Shown one piece after another: positions 47,562-57,833 of a stretch of DNA of 64,000 nt. The stretch is taken from contig NZ_AP025514.1 in the NCBI RefSeq assembly GCF_024347655.1, positions 744,001 to 808,000 on the forward strand, given 5' to 3'. The stretch comes from Vibrio toranzoniae. Lineage in GTDB: Bacteria; Pseudomonadota; Gammaproteobacteria; Enterobacterales; Vibrionaceae. How positions within the stretch are numbered: position 1 is the first letter of the stretch; each line of letters opens with the position of its first letter. The notes below the pieces were generated by a model. The model ran no database searches, was not told where the DNA came from, and saw only the letters and a program-made list of their open reading frames with translations. Made by a program: the position numbers and the translations under genes.

Positions 47562-48236
47562 TTACTCTTCTGCGTAACCGTGCTTGCCCAACACGTTGCC
47601 GTCTAAGACTGCTTGTCCGTTTACCATTGATAAACGATCTTCGATGAACCACTTACAGGCCATAGGGTAAATGTTGTGTTCTTGAGTAAGCACACGGCTA
47701 GCTAACATGTCAGCATCATCATCTTCAAATACTGGAACCTTAGCTTGTAAGATCACCGGGCCACCATCAAGTTCCTCAGTAACAAAGTGAACGCTGGTAC
47801 CGTGTTCTTTGTCTTGGGCGTCAATAGCACGCTGGTGGGTGTGTAAGCCCGGGTATTTAGGTAACAGAGAAGGGTGGATGTTGACCATCTTCCCAGCATA
47901 GTGACGAACAAACTCTGAACTTAGGATACGCATGTAGCCAGCGAGTACGATTAAATCTGGCTGGTAAGCATCGATCTTAATCATCAGTTCATGATCAAAT
48001 TCTTCCCGGGAGTTAAATTCTTTTGGATTCACCGAGTGAGCGTCAACACCCGCTGATTTTGCTCGCTCTAGACCAAAAGCATCCGTTTTATTTGAGAAAA
48101 CGGCCTTAACGGAGGCGTCAATCGTATGGTTATTACAGGCATCCAAAATGGCTTGCAAGTTACTTCCGCTTCCTGAGACTAAAACGACGATGTTTTTCTG
48201 AGGGTGACTGTTATTCATAGAATGGCTGTTCTTCAT
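47562..48236 (-). CDS. purN: Phosphoribosylglycinamide formyltransferase
   Basis: PurN formylates GAR with 10-formyl-THF in the third step of purine synthesis. The 224-residue protein has the phosphate loop VLVSGSGSNLQAI, VLAGYMRILSSEFV, the formyl-transfer site VNIHPSLLPKYPGLHTHQRA with the catalytic His, and GTSVHFVTEELDGGPVI (catalytic Asp). The 12-residue N-terminal extension (MKNSHSMNNSHPQK) gives two possible starts, 48236 and the ATG at 48218; neither has a strong ribosome binding site. It lies downstream of purM with a hairpin between. Confidence 0.95.
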   Translation of the reverse strand: MKNSHSMNNSHPQKNIVVLVSGSGSNLQAILDACNNHTIDASVKAVFSNKTDAFGLERAKSAGVDAHSVNPKEFNSREEFDHELMIKIDAYQPDLIVLAGYMRILSSEFVRHYAGKMVNIHPSLLPKYPGLHTHQRAIDAQDKEHGTSVHFVTEELDGGPVILQAKVPVFEDDDADMLASRVLTQEHNIYPMACKWFIEDRLSMVNGQAVLDGNVLGKHGYAEE

Positions 48237-48316
48237 AGACTGGAAAATGCAATTGATTAACTAAAAGTATTTACAATTTACCTACATAAACTAAGGCTTT
48301 CTGCGGGCTAAATAGC

Positions 48317-48342
48317 AAAATGAGGACCATTAGGTCCTCATT
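48317..48342 (-). terminator. Hairpin between purM and purN
   Basis: On the minus strand AATGAGGACC and GGTCCTCATT form a perfect 10-bp stem with a 4-nt loop, followed by TTTT-like sequence. The short T-run suggests partial termination within the purMN operon. Confidence 0.6.
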
Positions 48343-48369
48343 GATTAACTAAGTAAGTGAGCGTATCAC

Positions 48370-49410
48370 TTATTTGATTTCAACTTGCTCTTCACCCGCT
48401 TCTGCGTTTGCGATCTCACCGATAACCCAGGCGTTTTCGCCTTCAGCTTTCAGTAGTTCAACAGCAGCGTCTGCTTGAGCTTTAGGTAGAGCAACAACTA
48501 GGCCAACACCACAGTTGAAAGTGCGGTACATTTCGAATGTCTCCACGTTACCTTTCTCTTGTAGCCAACTGAAGATAGCAGGCCATTCCCAGCTCTTACC
48601 ATCAATGACGGCTTTAGTACCTTCAGGAAGTACGCGTGGGATGTTCTCCCAGAAACCACCACCTGTGATGTGCGAGATAGCATGAATGTCATGCTCAGCA
48701 ATCATCTTAAGCGCTGATTTGATGTAAATCTTAGTGGGTTCGAGTAGGTGTTCACCGATAGTGCGACCTTCTAGTTCTTCATTCTTATCAGCACCAGAAA
48801 CTTCTAGAACTTTACGAATCAAAGAGTAGCCGTTTGAGTGTGGACCACTTGATCCAACAGCGATAAGTGCGTCGCCTGCTGCTACTTTAGTGCCATCAAT
48901 GATGTCTGCTTTTTCTACAACACCAACACAGAAGCCCGCTACGTCGTAGTCGTCGCCCTCATACATGCCTGGCATTTCAGCCGTTTCACCGCCGATTAGT
49001 GCACAACCAGCTTGAACACAACCTTCAGCGATACCAGAAACAACGTCTGCTGCTGTGTCTACATCGAGCTTACCTGTTGCGTAGTAGTCTAGGAAGAATA
49101 GCGGCTCACCACCTTGAACGATTAGGTCGTTCACACACATTGCCACTAGGTCGATACCAATGGTGTCGTGTTTTTTCAGATCCAAAGCAAGGCGAAGTTT
49201 AGTACCAACACCATCAGTACCTGAAACAAGTACCGGCTCTTTGTATTTCGTTGGAAGTTCACATAGGGCGCCAAAGCCACCAATACCGCCCATTACTTCA
49301 GGGCGACGAGTGCGTTTAACGGCACCTTTAATACGGTCTACTAGTGCATTACCTGCGTCGATATCAACGCCTGCGTCTTTGTAGCTTAGAGAAGAAGTAT
49401 TACCACTCAC
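48370..49410 (-). CDS. purM: Phosphoribosylformylglycinamidine cyclo-ligase (AIR synthetase)
   Basis: PurM closes the imidazole ring of AIR with ATP, the fifth step of purine synthesis. The 346-residue protein starts [20 protein letters not shown] and has the family's N-terminal SYKDAGVDI motif, the glycine-rich [49 protein letters not shown], and [21 protein letters not shown] PurR-type box lies about 70 bp upstream in the region shared with upp. It is followed by purN. Confidence 0.98.
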   Translation of the reverse strand: MSGNTSSLSYKDAGVDIDAGNALVDRIKGAVKRTRRPEVMGGIGGFGALCELPTKYKEPVLVSGTDGVGTKLRLALDLKKHDTIGIDLVAMCVNDLIVQGGEPLFFLDYYATGKLDVDTAADVVSGIAEGCVQAGCALIGGETAEMPGMYEGDDYDVAGFCVGVVEKADIIDGTKVAAGDALIAVGSSGPHSNGYSLIRKVLEVSGADKNEELEGRTIGEHLLEPTKIYIKSALKMIAEHDIHAISHITGGGFWENIPRVLPEGTKAVIDGKSWEWPAIFSWLQEKGNVETFEMYRTFNCGVGLVVALPKAQADAAVELLKAEGENAWVIGEIANAEAGEEQVEIK

Positions 49411-49475
49411 GGGATAGTCCTCGAACTTAAGTTGGATGTGAAAACGGCGTTATTCTAACAGGGCTTGTTTATGAA

Positions 49476-49491
49476 GAGCAAACGTTTGCGC
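49476..49491. promoter_or_regulatory. PurR box between purM and upp
   Basis: GAGCAAACGTTTGCGC contains a perfect GCAAACGTTTGC palindrome, matching the PurR consensus (ACGCAAACGTTTGCGT) at 14 of 16 positions. It lies 66 bp before purM and 89 bp before upp. Repression of purMN by PurR is established in E. coli; here the shared position means that upp could be affected too. Confidence 0.9.
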
Positions 49492-49579
49492 GGTTTTTTT
49501 TATTAGAATAAAGATTCTGAAATAACCACAAAGTTCGTGTACAATCTACAGGTTTGTTTAAATATTGCCGGAGTTGGAA

Positions 49580-50206
49580 ATGAAAGTTGTTGAAGTGAAA
49601 CACCCGCTAGTAAAACATAAAATTGGCCTGATGCGTGAAGGTGAGATTAGCACTAAGCGTTTTCGTGAGCTAGCGACAGAAGTGGGTAGCCTTCTAACAT
49701 ACGAAGCGACATCAGACTTTGAGACTGAGCGTGTAACTATTAATGGTTGGAACGGTCCAGTTGAAGTTGACCAAGTTAAAGGTAAAAAAGTAACAGTAGT
49801 GCCAATCCTACGTGCTGGTCTAGGCATGATGGACGGCGTTCTAGAGCACATTCCAAGTGCCCGTATCAGCGTTGTTGGTGTTTACCGTGACGAAGAAACA
49901 CTTGAACCAGTACCATACTTCAACAAGCTTGCATCTAATATCGAGGAGCGCATTGCTCTTGTGGTAGACCCAATGCTTGCAACAGGTGGTTCTATGATCG
50001 CAACGATTGACTTAATGAAAGAGAAAGGTTGTAAGCACTTTAAGATTCTTGTACTTGTAGCGGCTCCTGAAGGTATTGCCGCTCTAGAAAAAGCGCACCC
50101 AGACGTAGAGCTTTACACGGCTGCAATTGATGAGAAGCTCAACGACAAGGGTTACATCGTTCCAGGTCTTGGCGATGCTGGTGATAAGATCTTCGGTACT
50201 AAGTAA
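49580..50206 (+). CDS. upp: Uracil phosphoribosyltransferase
   Basis: Upp salvages uracil to UMP with PRPP. The 208-residue protein, same length as in E. coli, starts [20 protein letters not shown]; it has the allosteric region [20 protein letters not shown], the PRPP loop [20 protein letters not shown], and the uracil-binding C-terminal [21 protein letters not shown] lies 6 nt before the start. It is divergent from purM, as in E. coli. The permease uraA, which in E. coli follows upp on the same strand, here lies convergent to it. Confidence 0.98.
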   Translation: MKVVEVKHPLVKHKIGLMREGEISTKRFRELATEVGSLLTYEATSDFETERVTINGWNGPVEVDQVKGKKVTVVPILRAGLGMMDGVLEHIPSARISVVGVYRDEETLEPVPYFNKLASNIEERIALVVDPMLATGGSMIATIDLMKEKGCKHFKILVLVAAPEGIAALEKAHPDVELYTAAIDEKLNDKGYIVPGLGDAGDKIFGTK

Positions 50207-50266
50207 TTCGGTTTCAGCTTAAGTCACTCTAAACCGTTTCTTAACTCGCTGAATTAGCCGTATTAA

Positions 50267-50302
50267 TAAAAAGGGAGAGCATTCGGTGCTCTCCCTTTTT
50301 GA
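50267..50302. terminator. Bidirectional terminator between upp and uraA
   Basis: AAAAAGGGAGAGCA and TGCTCTCCCTTTTT form a perfect 14-bp stem with a 5-nt TTCGG loop and T-runs on both strands. It isolates the convergent genes. Confidence 0.95.
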
Positions 50303-50346
50303 TCTCGTTGGCTTGCGATTCTTTTGAATCTAGCTTTACCGATTGC

Positions 50347-51585
50347 TTAATCGATTTGAGCTTTGTCTACCACAGTGTTGTCGCCTAGCTCTTCAGGAAG
50401 GACTAGGTTCAGTAGAATTGCCACGATGCCACACAAGCTTACGCCTTGTAGGCTGAAGTCACCGATACCAAAGGCCATGCCGCCAATACCAAAGACTAAA
50501 GTAATACCCACAATCACAAGGTTACGTGATTTATGCAGGTCTACATTGTTCTTGATGAGAGTATTGAGCCCAACTGTTGCGATTGAACCAAACAGCAGAA
50601 TCATGATGCCGCCCATCACTGGAACTGGAATCGTTTGAAGTAGTGCGCCTAGCTTACCAACCAAGGCTAAAACAATGGCCGTAACGGCAGCCCAAGTCAT
50701 GATCACTGGGTTAAATGCTTTCGTTAGCATTACCGCACCTGTTACTTCACTGTACGTTGTATTTGGTGGCGCGCCCAGCATAGAAGCCGCAATCGTAGCG
50801 ACACCGTCGCCAGTGATGGTGCGGTGTAAACCTGGTTTTTTAAGGTAGTCTTTGCCAGTTACGTTAGAGATAGCAAGCATGTCGCCAACGTGTTCAACGG
50901 CCGGTGCAATGGCGACAAATACCATAAAGAAGATAGCGTTGATGTTGAACTCAGGTGTTGTGAAGTTTGGTAGTGCTAACCAAGATGCTTGAGCCACGGG
51001 GGTGAAGTCTACTGCACCATATATCAGGCTGGTGATATAACCCGCAACAATACCGCCGAAGATAGGCAGCAGTTTAAGGAAGCCTTTTGAAAACACACTG
51101 ATGACAATCGTCACTAACAATGAAATAGATGAAATCCACAATGCAGCATCTGCATCGATAAGCTGAACTGCACCGTCGCCTGTTTTACCTAGCGCCATGT
51201 TTACTGCAACAGGCGCAAGACCTAAACCGATAACCATGATGACAGGGCCAACCACGACGGGTGGAAGCAGTTTATGAATGAAGGCAACGCCTCGTACTTT
51301 TATCAATGCGCCCATTAATACATACACAACTCCTGCCGCCATAAGGCCACCCATGGTTGCTCCTACACCCCAAGTCTGAATTCCGAACATGATAGGTGCG
51401 ATGAAGGCGAAAGAAGACGCTAAGAAGATTGGCACTGAACGGCGTGTAATAAGTTGGAATATAAGGGTACCGATACCCGCGCCAAAGAGTGCAACGTTAG
51501 GATCAAGCCCTGTCAGTAGCGGCACTAATACAAGTGCACCAAAAGCTACAAACAGCATTTGCGCACCTTGCAAAGCATTTTTCAT
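50347..51585 (-). CDS. uraA: Uracil permease, NCS2 family
   Basis: A 412-residue proton-driven nucleobase transporter with about 14 hydrophobic segments. Family motifs are FVAFGALVLVPLLTGLDPNV at the N-terminus, AIAPAVEHVGDMLAIS (substrate-binding glutamate in segment 8), DGVATIAASMLGAPPNTTYSE in the segment 10 region, and TIPVPVMGGIMILLFG. It supplies uracil to Upp; convergent arrangement with upp shows that the two are not in an operon here. The gene is preceded on its strand by about 280 bp before DUF2066, with no recognisable operator. Confidence 0.93.
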   Translation of the reverse strand: MKNALQGAQMLFVAFGALVLVPLLTGLDPNVALFGAGIGTLIFQLITRRSVPIFLASSFAFIAPIMFGIQTWGVGATMGGLMAAGVVYVLMGALIKVRGVAFIHKLLPPVVVGPVIMVIGLGLAPVAVNMALGKTGDGAVQLIDADAALWISSISLLVTIVISVFSKGFLKLLPIFGGIVAGYITSLIYGAVDFTPVAQASWLALPNFTTPEFNINAIFFMVFVAIAPAVEHVGDMLAISNVTGKDYLKKPGLHRTITGDGVATIAASMLGAPPNTTYSEVTGAVMLTKAFNPVIMTWAAVTAIVLALVGKLGALLQTIPVPVMGGIMILLFGSIATVGLNTLIKNNVDLHKSRNLVIVGITLVFGIGGMAFGIGDFSLQGVSLCGIVAILLNLVLPEELGDNTVVDKAQID

Positions 51586-51863
51586 GTTAAATCCTTAAAA
51601 ATGGTCGTTATATGAAAGTCGAAAAATAAAATTCGCAGGATTCTATCACTTGGCAAACGATTGCTACACTAGATAGATCAAATTTATTTATCTTAGTGAT
51701 GTTTGTTGCTATCAAAATAAGAAGAAATTCAGTTTACAAGTAAACGATTTATCATGGTTAGGTGATATTTTATGGTTATTAAACACAGTGGGGGTTATCG
51801 ACCTTGCCCCTCAATCCATAGTTGCTTATCATCAAGGCACAAGATTTGAATATTAGGATCAGT

Positions 51864-53129
51864 ATGCGCTACATAGCATTGTTGTTCATGGCATTATTAG
51901 CCTCTCCGAGCTATGCCTTAACTCAAGTAGATATCTTTAGTGTTGAGGTTGCGATTGACGCTAGAGGTAAACAGTCAGAGCAAGTGGCAAGAAATACTGG
52001 CATGGAGCAGGTATTGATACGTGCGACTGGCCAAACCGATGTCGCTTCGAATGAGACTATTCAAAAGGCGATGCGTAAGAGTGCGCAGTACATGTCTCAA
52101 ATGAGTTTTGGTGAAAGTAATGGTCAATCAACATTACGCATGCGTTTTAATGCTGCTCAAATCCGCTCATTATTAACTCAAGCGCAATTGCCATATTGGC
52201 CTGATACTCGTTCAGACATCCTAGTTTGGTTGATAGAAGAAGATAACTACGACAAGAATATAGTATGGGAGCATACTAATTCGCAGTTAGCCGCGGGCTT
52301 ACAAATAAACGCCAAAGAACGTGGATTACCCCTGACGCTACCTGTTGGCGATTTTGACGATATCACGGGCATTGAGATCTCTGATCTATGGGGAAATTTT
52401 GTTACGCCGATCAGTAAAGCGAGTCAACGTTACTCTGTTGATGCTGTACTTGTTGTGAAGGCTCAATCTTCTGGATTACGTTGGACTTTATATGATCAAA
52501 AGCCAAGCCAGTTGTCGAGTGCACCAGCTTCACCTGTGACTGGTTCGATATCGGGTAACAGTGCTACGGGTTCTAAGAAGCTGGTTGATCAAATTAGTAA
52601 TTACTATGCAGGTAAAAGTGCCGTTACCGTAGCAAGTGAATCTTCAGAGTCTATCCTAACGCAGTTTATTAGCCTGAATAACGCCCAGGATTTTTTCCAA
52701 TTGGAGAATGCGCTTAAGCGTCTAAACTCAGTAGCAAGCCTAGATATTCTGAAAATTCAAAGCAATGAAGTCACTTTCCAAATACACTTACTATCAACTC
52801 AACAAGAGTTTGAGCAAGAAGTGGAAAGCATTCGACAGGTTGCAAAAGTTGAAGAGTCTTACATTGAACCTGAAGTTAGCCCTGAATTTGAAACGCAAGA
52901 CAACGCTATGTCTGTAGGTGATGATTCAGCAAGCGCTGTTGATACTGAAGGCGAGGGAAGTGAGATTGACTCAAGCGTTCAAGTGATTAAAGGCAGCGAG
53001 CTTTCTACGGATGCTGAGCTAACAAGCACGACTGATGCGACGCTAGACGAATCTGGTGAAGAAGCACTCATCATCACGGCTCCAGTGCACGCTAAGCCAA
53101 GCTTGGTCTACGAATGGGTTCGTTCGTAA
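51864..53129 (+). CDS. DUF2066 family exported protein
   Basis: A 421-residue protein with a signal peptide (MRYIALLFMALLASPSYALT). The mature part starts TQVDIFSVEVAIDARGKQSE and contains the family's repeated NTGMEQVLIRATGQTDV; a region around 125-180 (DILVWLIEEDNYDKN, then RGLPLTLPVGD) and a long acidic, serine- and threonine-rich tail (about residues 340-405) follow. Function unknown. The start at 51864 follows AGGATC; an upstream ATG at 51822 has no ribosome binding site. In vibrios it lies next to upp-uraA. A terminator follows. Confidence 0.82.
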   Translation: MRYIALLFMALLASPSYALTQVDIFSVEVAIDARGKQSEQVARNTGMEQVLIRATGQTDVASNETIQKAMRKSAQYMSQMSFGESNGQSTLRMRFNAAQIRSLLTQAQLPYWPDTRSDILVWLIEEDNYDKNIVWEHTNSQLAAGLQINAKERGLPLTLPVGDFDDITGIEISDLWGNFVTPISKASQRYSVDAVLVVKAQSSGLRWTLYDQKPSQLSSAPASPVTGSISGNSATGSKKLVDQISNYYAGKSAVTVASESSESILTQFISLNNAQDFFQLENALKRLNSVASLDILKIQSNEVTFQIHLLSTQQEFEQEVESIRQVAKVEESYIEPEVSPEFETQDNAMSVGDDSASAVDTEGEGSEIDSSVQVIKGSELSTDAELTSTTDATLDESGEEALIITAPVHAKPSLVYEWVRS

Positions 53130-53164
53130 TTGTCTACTGACATCACTGATTAAATCGAAACATT

Positions 53165-53203
53165 AAAAAAGCCCTGCAAGAGCGATCCTGCAGGGCTTTT
53201 TGT
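53165..53203. terminator. Bidirectional terminator between DUF2066 and DUF2069
   Basis: AAAAAAGCCCTGCA and TGCAGGGCTTTTT form a long stem with a 10-nt loop and T-runs on both strands. Confidence 0.93.
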
Positions 53204-53238
53204 TTATCTAACGTCAGTTCAAGAATAACGAATCAATA

Positions 53239-54272
<1,034 letters not shown>

Positions 54273-54623
54273 TTACAGGATCTCTAGCACTTGCTCTGGT
54301 GGACGACCAATTTTTGCTTTGTTGTTCGCGACAACGACTGGGCGTTCAAACAGCTTTGGATTTGTCGCCATTGCTGAGAAAAGGTTTTCATCAGTAACCG
54401 ATGCATCACCAAGGTTTGCTTCTTTGTAATCCGCTTCTTTGGTGCGCATCATCTCGCGAACACTGTCAAAACCAAGCTGAGTGAAAAGCACTTTTAGTTG
54501 CTCGACAGTTAAAGGTGTGTCTAGGTACTTGATAACCTCTGGCTGTACGCCTTTTGCTTCAAGCAGTTCGAGAGTTTGACGGCTCTTTGAGCAACGTGGA
54601 TTATGATAAATCACGACAGACAT
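54273..54623 (-). CDS. yfgD: ArsC-family glutaredoxin-dependent reductase (YfgD-like)
   Basis: A 116-residue thioredoxin-fold protein. Catalytic Cys11 lies in NPRCSKSRQTLELLE, and the arginines that bind arsenate-like anions are in LFERPVVVANNKAKIGRPPE. It matches E. coli YfgD, annotated as a putative arsenate reductase. No arsR, arsB or acr3 is adjacent, so a role in arsenic resistance is not shown by context; it may be a general thiol reductase. It heads a tight three-gene unit and lies next to bepA, as yfgD does in E. coli. Confidence 0.9.
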   Translation of the reverse strand: MSVVIYHNPRCSKSRQTLELLEAKGVQPEVIKYLDTPLTVEQLKVLFTQLGFDSVREMMRTKEADYKEANLGDASVTDENLFSAMATNPKLFERPVVVANNKAKIGRPPEQVLEIL

Positions 54624-54744
54624 GGTTCTTCCTCACTATTATTTTTTGATTTAATTCGTCGATAGAAGCCACTCGAGCGGCTTCATTGTATTTGTTGAGC
54701 TTGCTTTTTATTTCGGTAGCGAGTCTTTGCTAGCAAATCAAAAT

Positions 54745-56199
54745 TTACTGCAGCGACAAGAAGCGTTCCCGCTGAATCATCAGTTGGTCAATTCGAGCAT
54801 CGTAACGTGCTTGCTTTAAACTTCCGAGCTCTGCGATTTGGCTTGCTTGCGTATAGTACTGAATCGCTTTGTTCCAGTTGGCTCGTAGTGCCAAAATCTC
54901 TGCACGAGCGGCGAGCTCTTCGTCGCTATTACCCAGGCTAGTACTTACTTTTGAAAGCAGATGCCAGCCATTGACGTCGTTCGGGTTATCGTGTGTGTAA
55001 CGCTGTAATACACGAACAGCTTCTTGTAGGTTTTCATTCTCGAGCAATGCATTGGCGTAGTTAATGGTTAGAACTGGGTTGTTTGGCTGACGAACCAGTG
55101 CAGATTTAAGTTCTTTAATCGCAGTCTCAGGTTGCTTCTGTTCAATATGCAGATCCGAGATCGCATCTAAATAAAATAGGTTAGTCGGATCGCTATTCAT
55201 TAGCTTTGTCAGAATAGGCTCGGCTTTATCTAGCTTTTTCGAATCTAGGTAAACCAGTGCTTGGCCATACTCTAGTGATGGCACTATAGCTTTAGGTGCT
55301 TTCTTCAGTTGGCGCTCAAACCAATCTAGAGCCGCATCATTATTGATACCCGCATAACGCGCGACAATGCGAGATCTCGCTAGATGGTAATCTAATGATG
55401 GAGCCAGTTTTAGCGGTGGATAACTGCGAGCTCGGGCACGAGAATCTGTAATTCGGTCTTGAGGTAATGGGTGAGTCAGCAACATGGGTGGTGGTGTACT
55501 GGCATAGCGGTATTCGTCAGCCAAACGGCCAAAGAAACGTGGCATAGCATTCACATCGAAACCAGCTTTTGCTAGCGTGTTGATACCAAAACGATCGGCT
55601 TCTTTTTCATTGCTACGGGTGTAGTTGATTTGGCTTTGCATGTTGCCCGCAGTTGTTGCGGTTAACGCAGCAATTCCTGCTTCGGGTGCTGCGATAGCCA
55701 GTAGTACAGAGGCGGCAAGTGCTGCGATGGTCGCTGGAGTACGACGAGCTTGGCCTTCCATGCTGCGTGCTAAGTGGCGCTGGGTTACGTGTGCGATCTC
55801 GTGCGCTAATACCGAAGCAAGTTCGCTTTCTGATTGTGCATGCAGAAATAACCCAGAGTGCAATGCAACATAACCACCAAAGAATGCGAAGGCATTGATA
55901 TTGCGATCACGGATCATAAAGAATTGAAAAGGTGTTTTTACATCATTAGCGTTCGCGACTAGGCGATGGCCCAGTGTATCAATGTATTGGTTTAGAACCG
56001 GGTCATTGACGATAGGCTGGCTGTTTCTGATGATGCGCATGTAGGCATCACCATAGATAAGTTCTTGATCGATAGTGAGTGTACCGCCAGCAGCAGTGCC
56101 GATATCCGGTAGCTCTAAACTATTGGTATTTGCTAACGTTGGGGTACCTAATGTTGCTGCGATGCATAAGCAAGCAATTGAGCGAGCGCGTTTAAACAT
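54745..56199 (-). CDS. bepA: Beta-barrel assembly-enhancing protease BepA
   Basis: BepA (YfgC) is a periplasmic M48 metalloprotease and chaperone that degrades stalled LptD and helps BAM. The 484-residue precursor has a signal peptide (MFKRARSIACLCIAATLG, ending TLA), the zinc motif HEIAH in ELASVLAHEIAHVTQRHLAR, the third ligand in RSNEKEADRFGINTL, and a C-terminal TPR superhelix (about residues 310-470, such as NPVLTINYANALLENENLQE). The ATG at 56199 is chosen because a signal peptide begins there; GGAG stands about 14 nt away, a long gap. It lies next to yfgD and perM, as in E. coli. Confidence 0.95.
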   Translation of the reverse strand: MFKRARSIACLCIAATLGTPTLANTNSLELPDIGTAAGGTLTIDQELIYGDAYMRIIRNSQPIVNDPVLNQYIDTLGHRLVANANDVKTPFQFFMIRDRNINAFAFFGGYVALHSGLFLHAQSESELASVLAHEIAHVTQRHLARSMEGQARRTPATIAALAASVLLAIAAPEAGIAALTATTAGNMQSQINYTRSNEKEADRFGINTLAKAGFDVNAMPRFFGRLADEYRYASTPPPMLLTHPLPQDRITDSRARARSYPPLKLAPSLDYHLARSRIVARYAGINNDAALDWFERQLKKAPKAIVPSLEYGQALVYLDSKKLDKAEPILTKLMNSDPTNLFYLDAISDLHIEQKQPETAIKELKSALVRQPNNPVLTINYANALLENENLQEAVRVLQRYTHDNPNDVNGWHLLSKVSTSLGNSDEELAARAEILALRANWNKAIQYYTQASQIAELGSLKQARYDARIDQLMIQRERFLSLQ

Positions 56200-56377
56200 A
56201 TTAGTCAGTAATACTCCGTTTCTTCTGACAGTAAGACAAGTGCAATGCAAATTGGTTCTGTATCCGATTTAACCTTTACCAAGCGCGTGCGCTATCATGA
56301 AGGAAGATGAATCAATGATGGCACGTTTTTAAAAACAGATTACAATATGCCTCTTATAATAAGCATCGAGTCCAAGA

Positions 56378-56617
56378 ATGACACCTAATATTCTAGATTT
56401 ACGCCAAGAGCGCTGTCCAATGGCGTTATTATTAGCCAAGCGTCACAGTGTAAAGTTAGAAGTAGGACAATCATTGTCAATTTACGTCTCTGATAACAGC
56501 TCGATGAAAGATATTGTGAGCTTTTTATCTCAGCACGCCTACGTTGTAATTACTGAGGCTTGCTCTAGCTACCATCACCTCCTCGTTACTAAAAAGGAAT
56601 TGCAATCAAATGCTTGA
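56378..56617 (+). CDS. TusA-like sulfurtransferase domain protein
   Basis: A 79-residue protein of the SirA/TusA/YedF family with an IF3-C-like fold. The start MTPNILDLRQERCPMALLLA aligns with the family's L-D-x-R-G-x-x-C-P-x-P motif, with Cys13 and Pro14, but the second proline is replaced by alanine (CPMA). In TusA the cysteine carries persulfide sulfur for thiolation of tRNA; whether this one does is unknown. It overlaps perM by 8 bp and seems to be coupled to it. Divergent from bepA. Confidence 0.85.
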   Translation: MTPNILDLRQERCPMALLLAKRHSVKLEVGQSLSIYVSDNSSMKDIVSFLSQHAYVVITEACSSYHHLLVTKKELQSNA

Positions 56618-57686
56618 AATGGTTAATCGTTGGTATAAACGACGTTTCTCTGATCCCCATGCCGTCAGTTTGGTTGCCATCATTCTATTCGGCTTTATTA
56701 CTATCTACTTCTTTGGTCATTTAATCGCTCCGTTATTGGTCGCGATTGTGTTGGCTTACTTGTTAGAGTGGCCAGTAACTCAGCTTCAGAGACTAGGGGT
56801 TCCCCGAACGCCTTCTGTGATGCTGGTGATCTTGATGTTCTTTAGTTTAATGTTGCTTGCGCTATTTGGCCTAGTGCCAACCATTTGGGGGCAAGTTGGT
56901 AACCTTATTAATGATATCCCAAGTATGTATGGCGGCTTACAAAAGTTCATCTCGACGATTCCTGAACGTTACCCTGAGTTAGCAAACTTGCAGATTGTTG
57001 AATCCGTCATGTCGAATGCGAAGAATAAAGCACTAGGCTTTGGGGAAAGCGTTGTTAAAGGTTCTGTTGCTTCTCTTGTCAGTCTAGCCACGCTTGCGGT
57101 TTACTTGATTCTTGTGCCTTTGCTTATCTTCTTCTTACTAAAAGATAAAGAAGAGATGATTGGTATGGCGAGTGGTGTACTACCTAAAAACCGTCGTTTA
57201 GCGACCAAGGTTTGGGTAGAGATGAACCAACAGATTTCGAACTATATTCGTGGCAAAGTAGTTGAAATTTTAATCGTCGGCGGTGTCAGTTACGTCACCT
57301 TTGCGATCCTAGATTTACGTTATTCAACACTGCTAGCCGTGGCGGTTGGCTTATCAGTATTGATCCCGTATATCGGTGCGGCAGCGGTAACGGTGCCCGT
57401 AGCGATTGTTGGCCTGTTCCAATGGGGGCTTGAGCCTCAATTCTACTGGTTGTTGCTGGCTTACGGCATTATTCAGGCACTAGATGGCAACGTGTTAGTA
57501 CCCGTTCTGTTCTCTGAAGCGGTGAATCTACACCCTGTTGCGATTATTGTGGCTGTATTGGTGTTTGGTGGTTTATGGGGATTCTGGGGTGTGTTCTTTG
57601 CTATTCCATTGGCAACGTTAGTGAAAGCGGTTTGGAATGCCTTACCGAGTCATGCGTTGGACGATGATCCTGAGCACTCACACTAA
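56610..57686 (+). CDS. perM: AI-2E family transporter PerM
   Basis: A 358-residue inner-membrane protein with about eight hydrophobic segments. It starts MLEMVNRWYKRRFSDPHAVS, then hydrophobic pairs such as LVAIVLAYLLEWPVTQLQRL, the charged central region KKNRRLATKVWVEMNQQIS-like stretch, and the family's C-terminal ILVPVLFSEAVNLHPVAII and GGLWGFWGVFFAIPLATLVK. Related proteins export autoinducer-2 (TqsA) or act as Na+/H+ antiporters; the substrate of PerM is not established. It overlaps the TusA-like gene by 8 bp. A terminator follows. Confidence 0.9.
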   Translation: MLEMVNRWYKRRFSDPHAVSLVAIILFGFITIYFFGHLIAPLLVAIVLAYLLEWPVTQLQRLGVPRTPSVMLVILMFFSLMLLALFGLVPTIWGQVGNLINDIPSMYGGLQKFISTIPERYPELANLQIVESVMSNAKNKALGFGESVVKGSVASLVSLATLAVYLILVPLLIFFLLKDKEEMIGMASGVLPKNRRLATKVWVEMNQQISNYIRGKVVEILIVGGVSYVTFAILDLRYSTLLAVAVGLSVLIPYIGAAAVTVPVAIVGLFQWGLEPQFYWLLLAYGIIQALDGNVLVPVLFSEAVNLHPVAIIVAVLVFGGLWGFWGVFFAIPLATLVKAVWNALPSHALDDDPEHSH

Positions 57687-57723
57687 CTAAGTTCTTAGTG
57701 TAAACACTACAAATACCCATTAC

Positions 57724-57760
57724 AAAAAAAGCCAAATCTTAATGAGATTTGGCCTTTTTG
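57724..57760. terminator. Bidirectional terminator between perM and bcp
   Basis: AAAAAGCCAAATCT and AGATTTGGCCTTTTT form a long stem with one mismatch and a 5-nt loop, with T-runs on both strands. Confidence 0.92.
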
Positions 57761-57833
57761 ATTTATTCTTTTGCTACGGTGCATTGGGTTAAGAAGCTCA
57801 TTTTAACTTAGCGCTTTTAACCGAAACAGAGCA

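Noticed and set aside
54273..54623. An arsenic resistance operon
   Set aside because: The ArsC-like gene has no arsR, arsB or acr3 neighbours and sits in the same context as E. coli yfgD.
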